From assembly GCA_032622095.1 (NCBI GenBank), contig CP136062.1:200083887-200147886 (forward strand): DNA of 64,000 nt, read 5' to 3'. Below, piece after piece: positions 35,232-47,930 of this stretch (within the stretch, counting starts at the first letter, position 1; each line of letters opens with the position of its first letter). The stretch is from Siphonodentalium dalli. Taxonomy: Eukaryota; Mollusca; Scaphopoda; Gadilida; Siphonodentaliidae. The notes beneath the pieces were generated by a model. That model did no database searches. It had not been told where the DNA came from and saw nothing but the letters and a program-made list of their open reading frames with translations. Both the position numbers and the translations under genes were made by a program.

Positions 35232-35657
35232 TTAAAGGCCCACTTAATTTTCGAATATCCAGATAACATTATTCCATATTATATGCCATTTGGAAGAGAA
35301 ACCAAAAAAATATATATTCCACCAGGATAAGAAGCAGCTGTGGCCTAGGACTGTCCACCAAGTGATAGAGATTCATTCCAAGACCCCCCCCCCCATTGTC
35401 AACCCATAATTCAAACTAAGAGATAGAGTTATTCCCCTTCCATTGAGTATAATAGACTTTATAGTACAGTCCGGATCAAAATTAAATACAGGACACACCT
35501 TAATTGGTACCTCAACAGAAACAACATGTTCCCAGTTTATTTGACCGGATCTGTTAATACTACAATGTGTTGGAGCTTCCTCTTTCAAATGGTATATAAT
35601 ATGGAATATGTTGTGTATAATGTGATCTAGTGATTCGAAAATTAAGTGGGCCTTTAA
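35232..35657 (-). mobile_element. MITE family C, copy 2
   Basis: A 426-bp element with TTAA on both sides. The ends TTAAAGGCCCACTTAATTTT and its complement match 26432-26908. The interior block with AAACTGGGAACA appears inverted relative to copy 1. A C run lies at about 35384-35393. Confidence 0.88.
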
Positions 35658-37638
35658 GGATCAGGGGACCCCGATTTTTTCTAAGAATTCACTCATGGAA
35701 TATTATGTGCGGCACTATTGGCCAAATTAAATTGTTTAGACCACAAGGTGAACGCAAACTTCTTGAGCACACACATGCCATGCGGTTCAAATAGGTTGTA
35801 TAATGTCATGGTAAATATTTGGGTCTTAACGCAACTTAGCCTGAAATTATCAGTGACTGTTTCAACACGAAATGCCACCACCCCGATTCACCGTATCCGT
35901 GTACCTTCACACAAAGAGTCCAAGCCCGACAATTTACTGTAACTCTTTAATTCCATTCATAATTAAAATCTAGGCCGTTGACATGGCTATCTTCTTTCAA
36001 CTCCATTGAGCGTAAACCATCTCAATGGGTTAACAATTGAGATTCGGTGACCGCATTACAAAGAACATGTACCCAGCTAATCGCACTCACCATTATCCGC
36101 ACGGAAAATCGTCGTGAACACGACATGAAAAATCAATAATGTTGCCTATGCAGTTGTAATCTAATAAGGATTTTTTTTTTTCTCACAAAAATGGTATTAT
36201 TGCTGTACTATAGAACCCGCTTAGTCAGTACTTTATCATTCCGTATTGCGATTGTTTACATATTACAAAGCTGTAGCGTTCGAGTACTATGGAAACATGC
36301 AAAGATGAAACTTTCAGGCCCCCTTTTTCTCCACCAAAATGCAAAGATTTTCCAGTCAAGTGAATCCCGATATATAGATGGTTCGCCAAAAAAGATCATA
36401 TAAGTCATTACATGTCAATATATTGGCATATAAAGAGTTTTGGGCATATGTTTAGTTTCAATCTACAATGAAAGAAATAAACTGATAGAAATACAGTCGA
36501 ATACTATAGAACACAAAATATGTATTACAAAATTAGTAAATCACAAATTAACGCTGATATTACAAAAATTGTATTCTATAGTATAGGCCCCCTAAACGCG
36601 GTTTTTAAAAGTCCAATATGGGACTATTTCCATACGAAATAAGCCCATATTGACATTATTTAAAGCCACATGGCGGTTTGCGCTCCAATAATACACAATA
36701 TTATTCGCTTTTGAACTCTTCCCGGTATCGAAATAGGTCTTTAAATATCTGAACTACCTTTAGATGATCATTCTGTAACCTAAAACAACGTATTGAAGTA
36801 TATGAAGGAAAAATAAAACTATGATCCCAAACAAAACAGCCGTTTTCACGACATGGTTTAGAATAGAGTGTTAGTCTATTCCTGACATGAAGACGGTATA
36901 TCAATATATCGTGTTTATCTTATCTGTCCTCTTAATTACGTAGACAAAATATATTTTCGAATGAGCCATGTCCGTTTAATCTACCTTTTTCCGTCGATAC
37001 GATTTACCCAACATATCCTCGTGCAGGTTCTTAATATTGGACCTATATATTCACATTGGTTCATATTGGACTTATTTGATTCTGAAATAAGCCCTCAATG
37101 GACCTATATTCGTTATTCCGTTTTATGGTGCGGACCACAGTGAAAACACATTATAAAGAGGGTACATCTCTTTTAGTCGATTTAGGTTCATTAAATTTCG
37201 CGGAGAATAAGTGGATCATATTAGAGCGACATGAACGTATTGAAATAAATCCAAATGGAACCTATATTTCGTTGCACGTTTAGGTTCACATATGGCTTAT
37301 CTAACATCTAAATAATGCCCATATGAGCTTATTTCAGTCACATGAAATAAGTTCACTATAAGCTTATTTCCGCGAGAATAGGCTGACTTACCAGATTTAA
37401 GCTCTTCATAATGTGATTTCACTGCGGCTAGTCAACGGAATAACGGGTATACGCCCACTATGGGATTTTATAAGCTCACTACATGGTCTTTTTACAGAAA
37501 CAAATAAGTGCAATATGAACATTTATGAATATTTAGGTCCGATACGAAACTTATGAGGATATGTAGCTGTACTATATGAGCGTTCTAGCTTTCTGAAAAA
37601 TTTGCCATGACCATCAATGTTGAAATTACCGCTTTTTT
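35658..37638. repeat. field of diverged CCATATTGGACTTATTTC-like repeats
   Basis: Between about 36600 and 37400, variants of 'CCAATATGGGACTATTTC' and its complement 'AATAAGCCCATATTGAC' recur at irregular spacing. The inverted partner of the 30765 element end is at 36559-36592. Frames at 35693-35942 and 36191-36403 have no recognised domain. No gene is supported. Confidence 0.4.
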
Positions 37639-38508
37639 GCGCTACCTTAACACTAACACATACACTATAATTACCACGTCTGCGCTACATTAACACTAAC
37701 ACAAACACTATAATTACAAGCTCCGCGCTACATTAACACACACTAACACATATACTATAATTACCACGTCTGCGCTACATTAACACTAACACATACACTA
37801 TAATTACAAGCTCCGTGCTACATTAACACTAACACATACACTATAATTACAAGCTCCGTGCTACATTAACACTAACACATACACTATAATTACAAGCTCC
37901 GCGCTACATTACCACTAACACATACACTATAATTACAAGCTCCGCGCTACATTAACACTAACACACACACTATAATTACAAGCTCCGCGCTACATTAACA
38001 CTAACACATACACTATAATTACAAGCTCCGCGCTACATTAACACTAACACATACACTATAACTACAAGCTCCGCGCTACCTTAACACTAACACATACACT
38101 ATATTTTCAATCTCCGCGCTACATTAACACTAAACCATACACTATAATTACAAGCTCCGCGCTACCTTAACACTAACACATACACTATAATTACCATGTC
38201 TGCGCTACACTAACACGAACACATACACTATAATTACAAACTCAGCGCTACATTAACACTAACACATACACTATAATTACGAGCTCCGCGCTACATTAAC
38301 ACTAACACATCACTATAATTTCAATCTCCGCGCTACCTTAACACTAACACATACTATAATTACCATATCTGCGCTACCTTAACATTAACACATACACAAA
38401 CTACAATTACCACATCTGCGCTGCCTTAACACTAACACATACACACACTAGAATTACCACATCTGCGTTGCCTTAACACTAACACACTATAATTACCACA
38501 TCTACGCT
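37639..38508. repeat. 43-bp satellite, block 1 (about 20 units)
   Basis: The unit reads GCGCTACATTAACACTAACA, then CATACACTATAATTAC, then AAGCTCC. Variant ends CACGTCT and TTCAATCTCC alternate with AAGCTCC. The array continues at 39328-39480 and 39805-40517. Confidence 0.95.
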
Positions 38509-39327
38509 CGGGGACGTAGCTAGAGGGTCTCCATCGGGGGGTGTCCACCTTGGGAAATTCCAAATGCACCCACCCCCCTTGAATCAGAATCAGACCAAAC
38601 ACAAGTTTTGCATAATTCCATGTGCACCCCCCTTACACCTCAGCGCTCAGCCCTAATACCCTATATATTCATAAACCATGGTTCTATATTCCCGGTATGA
38701 GAACATTCAGATATTTTAACCTGAAAATTGCATAAATCCTATCATCTGGTGGTCTAACTCCAGACACACGGCTACGGGCAAGAAACCAGGTCACACCGGG
38801 CCCACCATGGTTGTTCAGCCCGGTGCGAGAAATTTTTTAAAACTTTACAAGAAAATCGCAAATCCTAGCATCTAGACTACCCTCAAGTCTTCTTAGGTTG
38901 GAATATTTCCAACTGATGACAATTCCAATGACAATGTTGAACAAATGTATGACAATATTGTTTTCTTAAATTAACTAGCAGTTTTTGACTGGCCACGGGG
39001 GGGAACGACCAGGACACAAGCTTTCCAAGTGTTGGAAATTTCCAACCTGTCACCCCCCCCTTAAGGTTGGAAAATTTCCAACGGATGACCATTTCAGTCC
39101 AAAATTTTGAACAAAAAATAGGAAAATATGCTAATATTGGTTCAAAAACAATTAATTCCCCCCAATAAATTGTTTGAAAATCAAACTACAAGAACATTTT
39201 CAACCTATTTTTGGTGTGAAATGTCCAACTAATTTTTTGGCAGGTATGAAATTTCCAACTGTTGAAAATTTTTACCAAAGTTGGGGGGGTGAGACACCCC
39301 CCCAAACCCCCTGTCTCCACGTCTCTG
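38509..39327. mobile_element. hAT-like non-autonomous element with 8-bp target duplication
   Basis: TCTACGCT lies on both sides (38501-38508 and 39328-39335). The ends CGGGGACGTAGCTAG and CTCCACGTCTCTG form short inverted repeats resembling the CAGGGGCGTAGC type of hAT elements. The interior has runs of C and G and several GGAAATTTCCAAC palindromes. No transposase frame is present. Caution: TCTACGCT also occurs naturally in the satellite. Confidence 0.72.
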
Positions 39328-39480
39328 TCTACGCTATCTTAACACTAACACATGCACTAGAATTACCACATCTGCGCTGCCTTAACACTAACAACTACGC
39401 ACTATAATTACCACATCTACGCTACCTTAACACTAACACATACACTATAATTACCACATCTACGCTACCTTAACGTCTTC
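39328..39480. repeat. 43-bp satellite, block 2 (about 3.5 units)
   Basis: Same unit as block 1, mostly the CACATCTACGC variant. It is isolated between the hAT-like element and a second interruption. Confidence 0.9.
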
Positions 39481-39804
39481 GCTGCTAAATGACGTTATTA
39501 TGTCGTGTGCTGGGCTGTTGGCGTTATTGCCATTTTCCAATGGGAAACTATGACGGGAATACCACAAGAACATTAAAACTGTCTCGGTTGAAAGGCTATT
39601 ATCGTTCACAATCTTGGAACATCATACACTGTTAGAAACTTGGTGATACAGTTATTCCGATGCACCAATCTCAGAGTTCCAGTTATGTATAATGGCCCAC
39701 TGCTAGTGTGCTGAAGTAGGTCCGTAGTACCTACGGACCATATAGCACACGGCGTGCACTTTTTACGTCCGTAATAGTTAGGACGTCATAGTTATAAAAT
39801 ATAT
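39481..39804. other. second interruption of the 43-bp satellite
   Basis: 324 bp of unrelated sequence. The left edge, TTAACGTCTTCGCTGCTAAA, resembles the start of family D (TTAACCCTTTCTATGCTAAA). No matching right end is visible. A small hairpin, TGTGCT...GGTCCGTAG...CTACGGACC...AGCACA, lies at 39708-39746. It could be a decayed TTAA element. Confidence 0.4.
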
Positions 39805-40517
39805 ATAATTACCACGTCTGTGCTACATTAACACTAACACATACACTATAATTTCAATCTCCGCGCTACCTTAACACTAACACACACACTATAATTTCAA
39901 TCTCCGCGCTACCTTAACACATAAACACACTATAATTACCACATCTGCGCTACCTTAACACTAACACATACACTATAATTACCACGTCTGTGCTACATTA
40001 ACACTAACACATACACTATAATTTCAATCTCCGCGCTACCTTAACACTAACACATACACTATAATTTCAATCTATGCGCTACATTAACACTAACACATAA
40101 ACACACTATACTTACCACATATACGCTACCTTAACACTAACACATACACTATACTTATCACGTATACGCTACCTTAACACTAACACATACACCATAATTA
40201 CCACGTCTGTGCTACATTAACACTATAATTTCAATCTCCGCGCTACATTAACACTAACACATACACACACTATAATTACCACATCTGCGCTACCTTAACA
40301 CTAACACATACACTATAATTACCACGTCTCCGATACCTTGACACTAACACATTCACTATAATGACCACGTCTGTGCTACAGTAACACTAACACATACACT
40401 ATAATTTCAATCTCCGGGCTACCTTAACACTAACACATACACTATAATTTTAATCTCCACGCTACCTTAACACTAACACATACACACTATAATTACCACA
40501 TCTGCGCTACCTTAACA
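39805..40517. repeat. 43-bp satellite, block 3 (about 16 units)
   Basis: Same unit as block 1 with more length variation and more of the TTTCAATCTCCGCG variant. It is more diverged than block 1. Confidence 0.93.
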
Positions 40518-40591
40518 CTATAATTGTATTTAACGAGAATACCACATAATACCTCAATTGTGTAATCTTTATCACTTTAAACGTAAGATAT

Positions 40592-41165
40592 TTAACCAAT
40601 TATAGTGTTAATACTCATTGACGAGTAGATCCCTTAGAAAATGTTCCGATACTAAGGTAGTTTGTTGATCTTATTACCTGAACATTTCCCACCAATGAAT
40701 ATCAATCGCTCTGCTCTTCTATTTGTTTTTCTATCTGTTATTTGGTTTTATCACATAATTTGGCCATAAAAGCAGTTTCATAATTATCGGTAATAGACAC
40801 GTTTAATATCAGCGCGTGCGATGACGTCACGGCGTTCTTCAAATAACTTGCGATCGCTGTAGTTTATGATTGTTGTTTTCGATGAATATTTCGCGTTGCT
40901 TCGGGTTTATTTGATCATGTGATAAAAGGTATCTCACACTCGTCCTATTTTATACGTAATTTATCAACCTCGTCCTCTAAATTCTATTTGAGCCTCGGTA
41001 AACCTCGGCTCAAATCGAATTTAGTGAACTCGGTTGATAAATTCCGTATAAAATAGAAACTCATGTGAGATCCTCTATTTATTGCCTGAACACCCTCTAA
41101 ATGAAAACTTCCAATACGTACGTGTATAACTGATGGGAGAATCCATTTAGTATCGATAGGGTTAA
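40592..41165 (+). mobile_element. MITE family D, copy 1, carrying an inner insertion
   Basis: It is bounded by TTAA. Left text GTTAATACTCATTGACGAGT and right text GAGAATCCATTTAGTAT match 55144-55503. Compared with that copy, about 330 bp are extra between 40750 and 41085, including the hairpin at 40931-41071. TGACGTCA occurs at 40822-40829 in the extra part. Confidence 0.7.
40931..41071. repeat. long imperfect hairpin within MITE D
   Basis: ATCTCACACTCGTCCTATTT at the left is matched by AAATAGAAACTCATGTGAGA at the right, and TATTTGAGCC is matched by GGCTCAAAT near the centre. Arms are about 65 bp. Confidence 0.75.
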
Positions 41166-41329
41166 CCCGTTGATGAGTATAAGTACACGCCAATGAGCAG
41201 TTTACTGGCGGAACAGTCAGCTCATAAATTCAACAAACATTCTATGGCCGTAAGATAAATTTATCATCTGAATATTCCCTTCAAATAACTGAAATAAGAA
41301 TCATATCACCTGCCGCACTTCTATATGCA

Positions 41330-41792
41330 TTAACACTTTACCCAACAGAACGGCCCTGTGCCAATGCATTCTCTTATATATGCGAGTCGACCATAGGTCG
41401 CCTCGCATATATAAGATAATGCATTGGCTTAACATATTAAAAATGATAAAATTGTCAAAGAATGTAGAAAAATATTATAAAAATTGTGAAAAAATGTAAG
41501 AAAAAATTACAAAATTGTTAAAGAATGTAAGAAAAAATGGTTAAAAGTGTTAAAAAAAGAATTTGTTTAGGCCAATGCATTCTCTTATATATGCGAGGCG
41601 ACCTATGGTCGACTCGCATATATAAGAGAATGCATTGGCACAGGGCATAACTGTAACCATCACAATGTGGTCAATGAACCGGTTCCAATGATATCCATAT
41701 TTGTATGGTGTTATTGTGACAGACCGAAGATATTTTAGGCTGTTGAAGCTTTATTTGGGCGTTTTTGGCCAGTTTGTTGGGTAAAGGGTTAA
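41330..41792 (+). mobile_element. MITE family B, copy 4, longest complete copy
   Basis: 463 bp from TTAACACTTTACCCAACA to the complement of TTAACCCTTTACCCAACA. Hairpins lie at 41360-41428 and 41571-41639. The A-rich spacer of about 140 bp holds several GAATGTAAGAAAAAATTA-like units, more than in copies 2 and 3. Confidence 0.92.
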
Positions 41793-43202
41793 CGCACCGC
41801 CCTCCAAATGAATTGTAGACAATTCCGATGTATTCTTTCATAATTGAACGATATCAAGTGTTAAGAGTCCCTAACTGACAATCACATCTCACCATGGGTT
41901 GTGTACGTGAATATCAGGACAGCGAAATGGCTGTCGATCGTTTTGCAAATGGGATGTAATTTAGTTCACGGTATCGCTATTTTTTTCTCAAAGTTACCAT
42001 CGTTGACTGGCGATTATACCTAATCTGCTTATGTTTTCTCGTAACCACATCAAACATTAAGCGGCGATATACCTCAAGAGTTTAGGCGTTTCTGTTTTAT
42101 CCTCATAAACAGCTTTTTGTTTCCTTGACTTTCAATAAAGTTTGTTGTCGCCTGTTTCCCTTCGATTTGTTGTTATCACAAACTATACACTCATGTTTTG
42201 TTACCGACATAATTATTATCTCAATCGACAGTTGCTCATTTATGTTTCTGTTGCATTTTGATAGTGTGTACTCGTCCGTACAATGAACCAGAATTTTCCA
42301 ATAATCGTCCGCTATAATCTAATGCATGTCGGTATCGAAAGCTTCAACCAGAGATATTATATAAATACTATATCTGCTTCAACTGTGAACGACGGGGGCC
42401 TTAACTCAGTGTTATAATACCAATTTATTCCATCTCAAACTTCGAAACCGACCTGCCCTTCTAACAATTTTCTCATTGTGTTAAAGGTACTCAATCCGAT
42501 TCGATGGTCCCCATATAATCAGATTCCAACAACAGCATGCAGCAACATTTTTAGAAATGCCGATTCAGTTATCCGAATCGATTAATTTCCCAAAAATAAT
42601 GCTAACCACTGTCAACTATAGTATAACATTGCCCGAAATGTGTTAAGTATCAACATGTTGTTCGACGAAATTGGGCCTTATTATCAACAGAAAGCCTCTT
42701 GATTTTAGAGTTATCCATCTTCATCCGCAATTTGGTCCGAGACCGTCGGCTGTTTACTGGGCCACTACTAATTCTCGATGGTGAAAATAATAGATTTCAA
42801 AAATCGATATCTAATAACTCTCAGCTTTGATCGGTGGGTTCCGCGACTCGAATCAAATCATTTTTACTCCCGAATCCATATAAATAGTCATTGAGGGGCG
42901 CTTAATCGGATTTTGCATCTTTAGTATATTTAAAGAGACATGTGCTTATATTTCACTACTTCAAAGCTTTTTGATCACGAATTAATCACATAATATCAAC
43001 AAATGTGACTGAATCATCCAACGAGAGTTACTGATATAAATTATATAAATGAATGGCGCATTGTGCTGCCAATGTTGAGAAAAAAGTTATGAAAAATGTA
43101 ATAACGACCTTCGTCGAGTAACTCCATGGAGATGCGGTTCAATTTACATTAAGGGTAGTCATTAGGACTGGTCGCCTGGTAAAATTGGACCTCCATAGTT
43201 CA
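41793..43202. other. no gene recognised
   Basis: Plain AT-rich DNA with no open frame above 60 codons on either strand, no repeat pair and no inverted ends visible. It borders the 53-bp satellite. Confidence 0.5.
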
Positions 43203-46200
43203 ATCGACTCATCGAGGGATATTAGTGTTCATGGGTAACGGAAACATGTGGAATCACGACTCACCGAGGGATATTAATGTCTATGGGTAACGGAATCATG
43301 TGGAATCACGACTCACCTAGGGATATTAGTGTCTATGAGTAACGGAATCACGTGGGGTTTTGGACTCACCGAGGGATATTAATGTCTATGAGTAACGGAA
43401 TCACGTGGGGTTTTGGACTCACCGAGGGATATTAGTGTCTATGAGTAACGGAATCATGTGGAATCACGACTCACCGAGGGATATAAGTGTTTATGAGTAA
43501 CGGAATCACGTGGGGTTTTGGACTCACCGAGGGATATTAGTGTCTATGAGTAACGGAATCATGTGGAATCACGACTCACCGAGGGATATAAGTGTTTATG
43601 AGTAACGGAATCACGTGGGGTTTTGGACTCACCTAGGGATATTAGTGTCTATGAGTAACGGAATCACGTGGGGTTTGGACTCACCGAGGGATATGTCTAT
43701 GGGTAACGGAATCACGTGGGGTTTTGGACTCACCGAGGGATATTAGTGTCTATGAGTAACGGAATCATGTGGAATCACGACTCACCGAGGGATATAAGTG
43801 TTTATGAGTAACGGAATCACGTGGGGTTTTGGACTCACCTAGGGATATTAGTGTCTATGAGTAACGGAATCACGTGGGGTTTTGGACTCACCGAGGGATA
43901 TTAGTGTCTATGAGTAACGGAATCACGTGGGGTTTTGGACTCACCTAGGGATATTAGTGTCTATGAGTAACGGAATCATGTGGAATCACGACTCACCGAT
44001 GGATATTAGTGTCTATGAGTAACGGAATCATGTGGGGTTTTGGACTCACCGATGGATATTAGTGTCTATGAGTAACGGAATCGTGTGGGGTTTTGGACTC
44101 ACCTAGGGATATTAGTGTCTATGAGTAACGGAATCACGTGGGGTTTTGGACTCACCGAGGGATATTAGTGTCTATGAGTAACGGAATCACGTGGGGTTTT
44201 GGACTCGCCTAGGGATATTAGTGTCTATGAGTAACGGAATCATGTGGAATCACGACTCACCTAGGGATATTAGTGTCTATGAGTAACGGAATCACGTGGG
44301 GTTTTGGACTCACCTAGGGATATTAGTGTCTATGAGTAACGGAATCACGTGGGGTTTTGGACTCACCTAGGGATATTAGTGTCTATGAGTAACGGAATCA
44401 TGTGGGGTTTTGGACTCACCGAGGGATATTAGTGTCTATGAGTAACGGAATCATGTGGGGTTTTGGACTCACCGAGGGATATTAATGTCTATGAGTAACG
44501 GAATCACGTGGGGTTTTGGACTCACCGAGGGATATTAGTGTCTATGAGTAACGGAATCACGTGGGGTTTTGGACTCACCTAGGAATATTAGTGTCTATGA
44601 GTAACGGAATCACGTGGGGTTTTGGACTCACCGAGGGATATTAGTGTCTATGAGTAACGGAATCACGTGGGGTTTTGGACTCACCGAGGGATATTAGTGT
44701 CTATGAGTAACGGAATCACGTGGGGTTTTGTACTCACCTAGGGATATTAGTGTCTATGAGTAACGGAATCACGTGGGGTTTTGGACTCACCTAGGAATAT
44801 TAGTGTCTATGAGTAACGGAATCACGTGGGGTTTTGGACTCACCTATGGATATTAGTGTCCATGAGTAACGGAATCACGTGGGGTTTTGGACTCACCTAG
44901 GGATATTAGTGTCTATGAGTAACGGAATCACGTGGGGTTTTGGACTCACCTATGGATATTAGTGTCCATGAGTAACGGAATCACGTGGGGTTTTGGACTC
45001 ACCTAGGGATATTAGTGTTTATGAGTAACGGAATCACGTGGGGTTTTGGACTCACCTATGGATATTAGTGTCCATGAGTAACGGAATCACGTGGGGTTTT
45101 GGACTCACCTAGGGATATTAGTGTTTATGAGTAACGGAATCACGTGGGGTTTTGGACTCACCTAGGGATATTAGTGTTTATGAGTAACGGAATCACGTGG
45201 GGTTTTGGACTCACCTATGGATATTAGTGTCCATGAGTAACGGAATCACGTGGGGTTTTGGACTCACCTAGGGATATTAGTGTCTATGAGTAACGGAATC
45301 GTGTGGGGTTTTGTACTCACCGAGGGATATTAGTGTCTATGAGTAACGGAATCACGTGGGGTTTTGGATTCACCTAGGGATATTAGTGTCTATGAGTATC
45401 GGAATCATGTGGGGTTTTGGACTCACCGAGGGATATTAGTGTCTATGAGTAACGGAATCACGTGGGGTTTTGAACTCACCTAGGTATATTAGTGTCTATG
45501 AGTAACGGAATCACGTGGGGTTTTGGACTCATCTAGGGATATAAGTGTCTATGAGTAACGGAATCACGTGGGGTTTTGGACTCACCGAGGGATATTAGTG
45601 TCTATGAGTAACGGAATCATGTGGGGTTTTGGACTCACCGAGGGATATTAATGTCTATGTGTAACGGAATCATGTGGAATCACGACTCACCTAGGGATAT
45701 TAGTGTCTATGAGTATCGGAATCACGTGGGGTTTTGGACTCACCTAGGGATATTAGTGTCTATGAGTAACGGAATCATGTGGGGTTTTGGACTCACCGAG
45801 GGATATTAGTGTCTATGAGTAACGGAATCATGTGGGGTTTTGGACTCACCGAGGGATATTAGTGTCTATGGGTAACGGAATCATGTGGGGTATTGGACCC
45901 ACCGAGGGATATTAGTGTCTATGAGTAACGGAATCACGTGGGGTTTTGGACTCACCTAGGGATATTAGTGTCTATGAGTAACGGAATCATGTGGGGTTTT
46001 GGACTCACCGAGGGATATTAGTGTCTATGAGTAACGGAATCATGTGGGGTTTTGGACTCACCGAGGGATATTAGTGTCTATGGGTAACGGAATCATGTGG
46101 GGTATTGGACCCACCGAGGGATATTAGTGTCTATGAGTAACGGAATCACGTGGGGTTTTGGACTCACCGAGGGATATTAGTGTCTATGAGTAACGGAATC

Positions 46201-46900
46201 ATGTGGGGTTTTGGACTCACCTATGGATATTAGTGTCTATGAGTAACGGAATGACGTGGAATCACGACTCACCTAGGGATATTAGTGTCTATGGGTAACG
46301 GAATCATGTGGGGTTTTGGACTCACCTATGGATATTAGTGTCTATGAGTAACGGAATCACGTGGGGTTTTGGACTCACCGAGGGATATTAGTGTCTATGA
46401 GTAACGGAATCACGTGGGGTTTTGGACTCACCGAGGGATATTAGTGTCTATGAGTAACGGAATCACGTGGGGTTTTGGACTCACCGAGGGATATTAGTGT
46501 CTATGAGTAACGGAATCACGTGGGGTTTTGGACTCACCGAGGGATATTAGTGTCTATGAGTAACGGAATCACGTGGGGTTTTGGACTCACCGAGGGATAT
46601 TAGTGTCTATGAGTAACGGAATCATGTGGGGTTTTGGACTCACCGAGGGATATTAGTGTCTATGAGTAACGGAATCACGTGGGGTTTTGGACTCACCTAT
46701 GGATATTAGTGTCTATGAGTAACGGAATCATGTGGAATCACGACTCACCGAGGGATATTAGTGTCTATGAGTAACGGAATCACGTGGGACTTCGGACTCA
46801 CCGAGGGATATTAGTGTCTATGAGTAACGGAATCACGTGGGGTTTTGGACTCACCTAGGGATATTAGTGTCTATGAGTAACGGAATCACGTGGGGTTTTG
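43203..46900. repeat. 53-bp satellite, about 70 units, most with CACGTG
   Basis: The unit is CTCACCGAGGGATATTAGTG, then TCTATGAGTAACGGAATC, then ACGTGGGGTTTTGGA. A second type has ATGTGGAATCACGA in place of the last block and is scattered, more often at the left end. CCGAGG alternates with CCTAGG and CCTATGG. Open frames across it (for example 45621-45809) are translations of the satellite. The right edge abuts LINE 3' sequence. Confidence 0.97.
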
Positions 46901-46919
46901 TTTGGTTCATTTTGGGTTT

Positions 46920-47575
46920 ATCGTCGTTTCAACCGGTTGCTTCCAGATAAGATATACATAAAGATAAATTTATTGACAGATACGCCCTCTCGAGGCCGAT
47001 GTCAAAACAGTTACATAAATAAAATGTGATTATAAGTATAGTAACATAAATATATTAGTGTTCAATGTTTGGTTATTCACACCGTTTATGTAAAACGAGC
47101 TGGACCATGTTGCAGATGATATTACATGTTTTGGGTTCATCATTTCTCAAGATGATTAAGAATTTGTGTTGGTCAGCCATATTATAAAGGTCTGAATATT
47201 GTCGCTTATTTCCGCAAATAAACGTTTTCGTAGATTTTTGTAAATGGTGCATCGCATAATGAAGTTTTCTTCTGTTTCTACCTGCAGTCCACACTTTTTG
47301 CAAATTCTCTGATATTTTATTTTCGTTCTTCTATATATATATATAGGTTCGTAACTTGTTTTTACCTGATGGTTTTTCGTCGTTGAATTTATCTCGTCTG
47401 AAACAGCATACATGATCAATTTTTAAGTTATCACAATTTTTTCTAATTGATTTCAAGGCTTTATCACCACTATCTAAAAGTTCTTTATATTTAGGGACTT
47501 CCGAGTCAAACGAGCATTCATCTGGTATAATACGATCTTCTGATATATTAGCAGATTTGTAAATAAGAGATTATT
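46920..47575 (-). pseudogene. 5'-truncated LINE C-terminal region
   Basis: On the minus strand an open stretch at about 47572-47340 (it includes KSIRKNCDNLKIDH) is followed by a frame with RICKKCGLQVETEENF and MRCTIYKNLRKRLFAEI. A frameshift then leads to HKFLIILRNDEPKTCNIICN, ending at a stop at 47073. This is the knuckle and tail region of a CR1/L2-like polyprotein. The expected His of the C-x2-C-x8-H-x4-C knuckle is Asn. About 150 bp of 3' untranslated sequence with TAAATTTATTGACAGATACG-like text (plus strand) runs to the satellite edge. No reverse transcriptase core is present. Confidence 0.8.
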
Positions 47576-47830
47576 GGTATGTGGTCGATGACTTTATAGC
47601 AAATTTAAGTTCTGCTCGCACCGCGTGATTCGATGTAACGTCCACGTCACGACGTTGTCACTTTAAGCGAAGATCACGCAGTGGGTTATAATTATTTGCG
47701 TCTTATTGCGCCGGGAAATCACTCCCCCGCATGAGCATAGAAACCACCAACCCCCAGAATACAACTAACAATCTAGCCCAAACTGCACGAATAAAGTTAC
47801 AATCCGAGTGTGTGGATGACAAATCAGCGC
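47576..47830. other. no gene recognised
   Basis: Mixed sequence between the LINE fragment and the SINE head. Nothing supported. Confidence 0.4.
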
Positions 47831-47930
47831 TTAACGGGAATCGAACCATCTTCGTCATCGCTGGACGACTTATATTGGCCTAATGCGGCAAGCGCCTTAT
47901 CAACCGAACCACCGGAGACCCACCACTTGC
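47831..47930 (-). mobile_element. tRNA-derived SINE head or tRNA pseudogene
   Basis: On the minus strand GGTTCGGTTGATAAGGCGC (A box near 47895-47910) is followed by a perfect B box, GGTTCGATTCC (47837-47847). The boxes are about 48 bp apart, wider than in a normal tRNA, and acceptor arms do not pair, so it is unlikely to be a working tRNA gene. Confidence 0.6.

Noticed and set aside
45621-45809. 62-codon frame in the 53-bp satellite
   Set aside because: 53 is not a multiple of three, so the frame cannot persist. It is a satellite artefact.
47831-47930. Functional tRNA gene
   Set aside because: The B box is perfect, but A-to-B spacing is too long and the acceptor arms do not pair. Same conclusion for 18590-18657 and 28376-28480.
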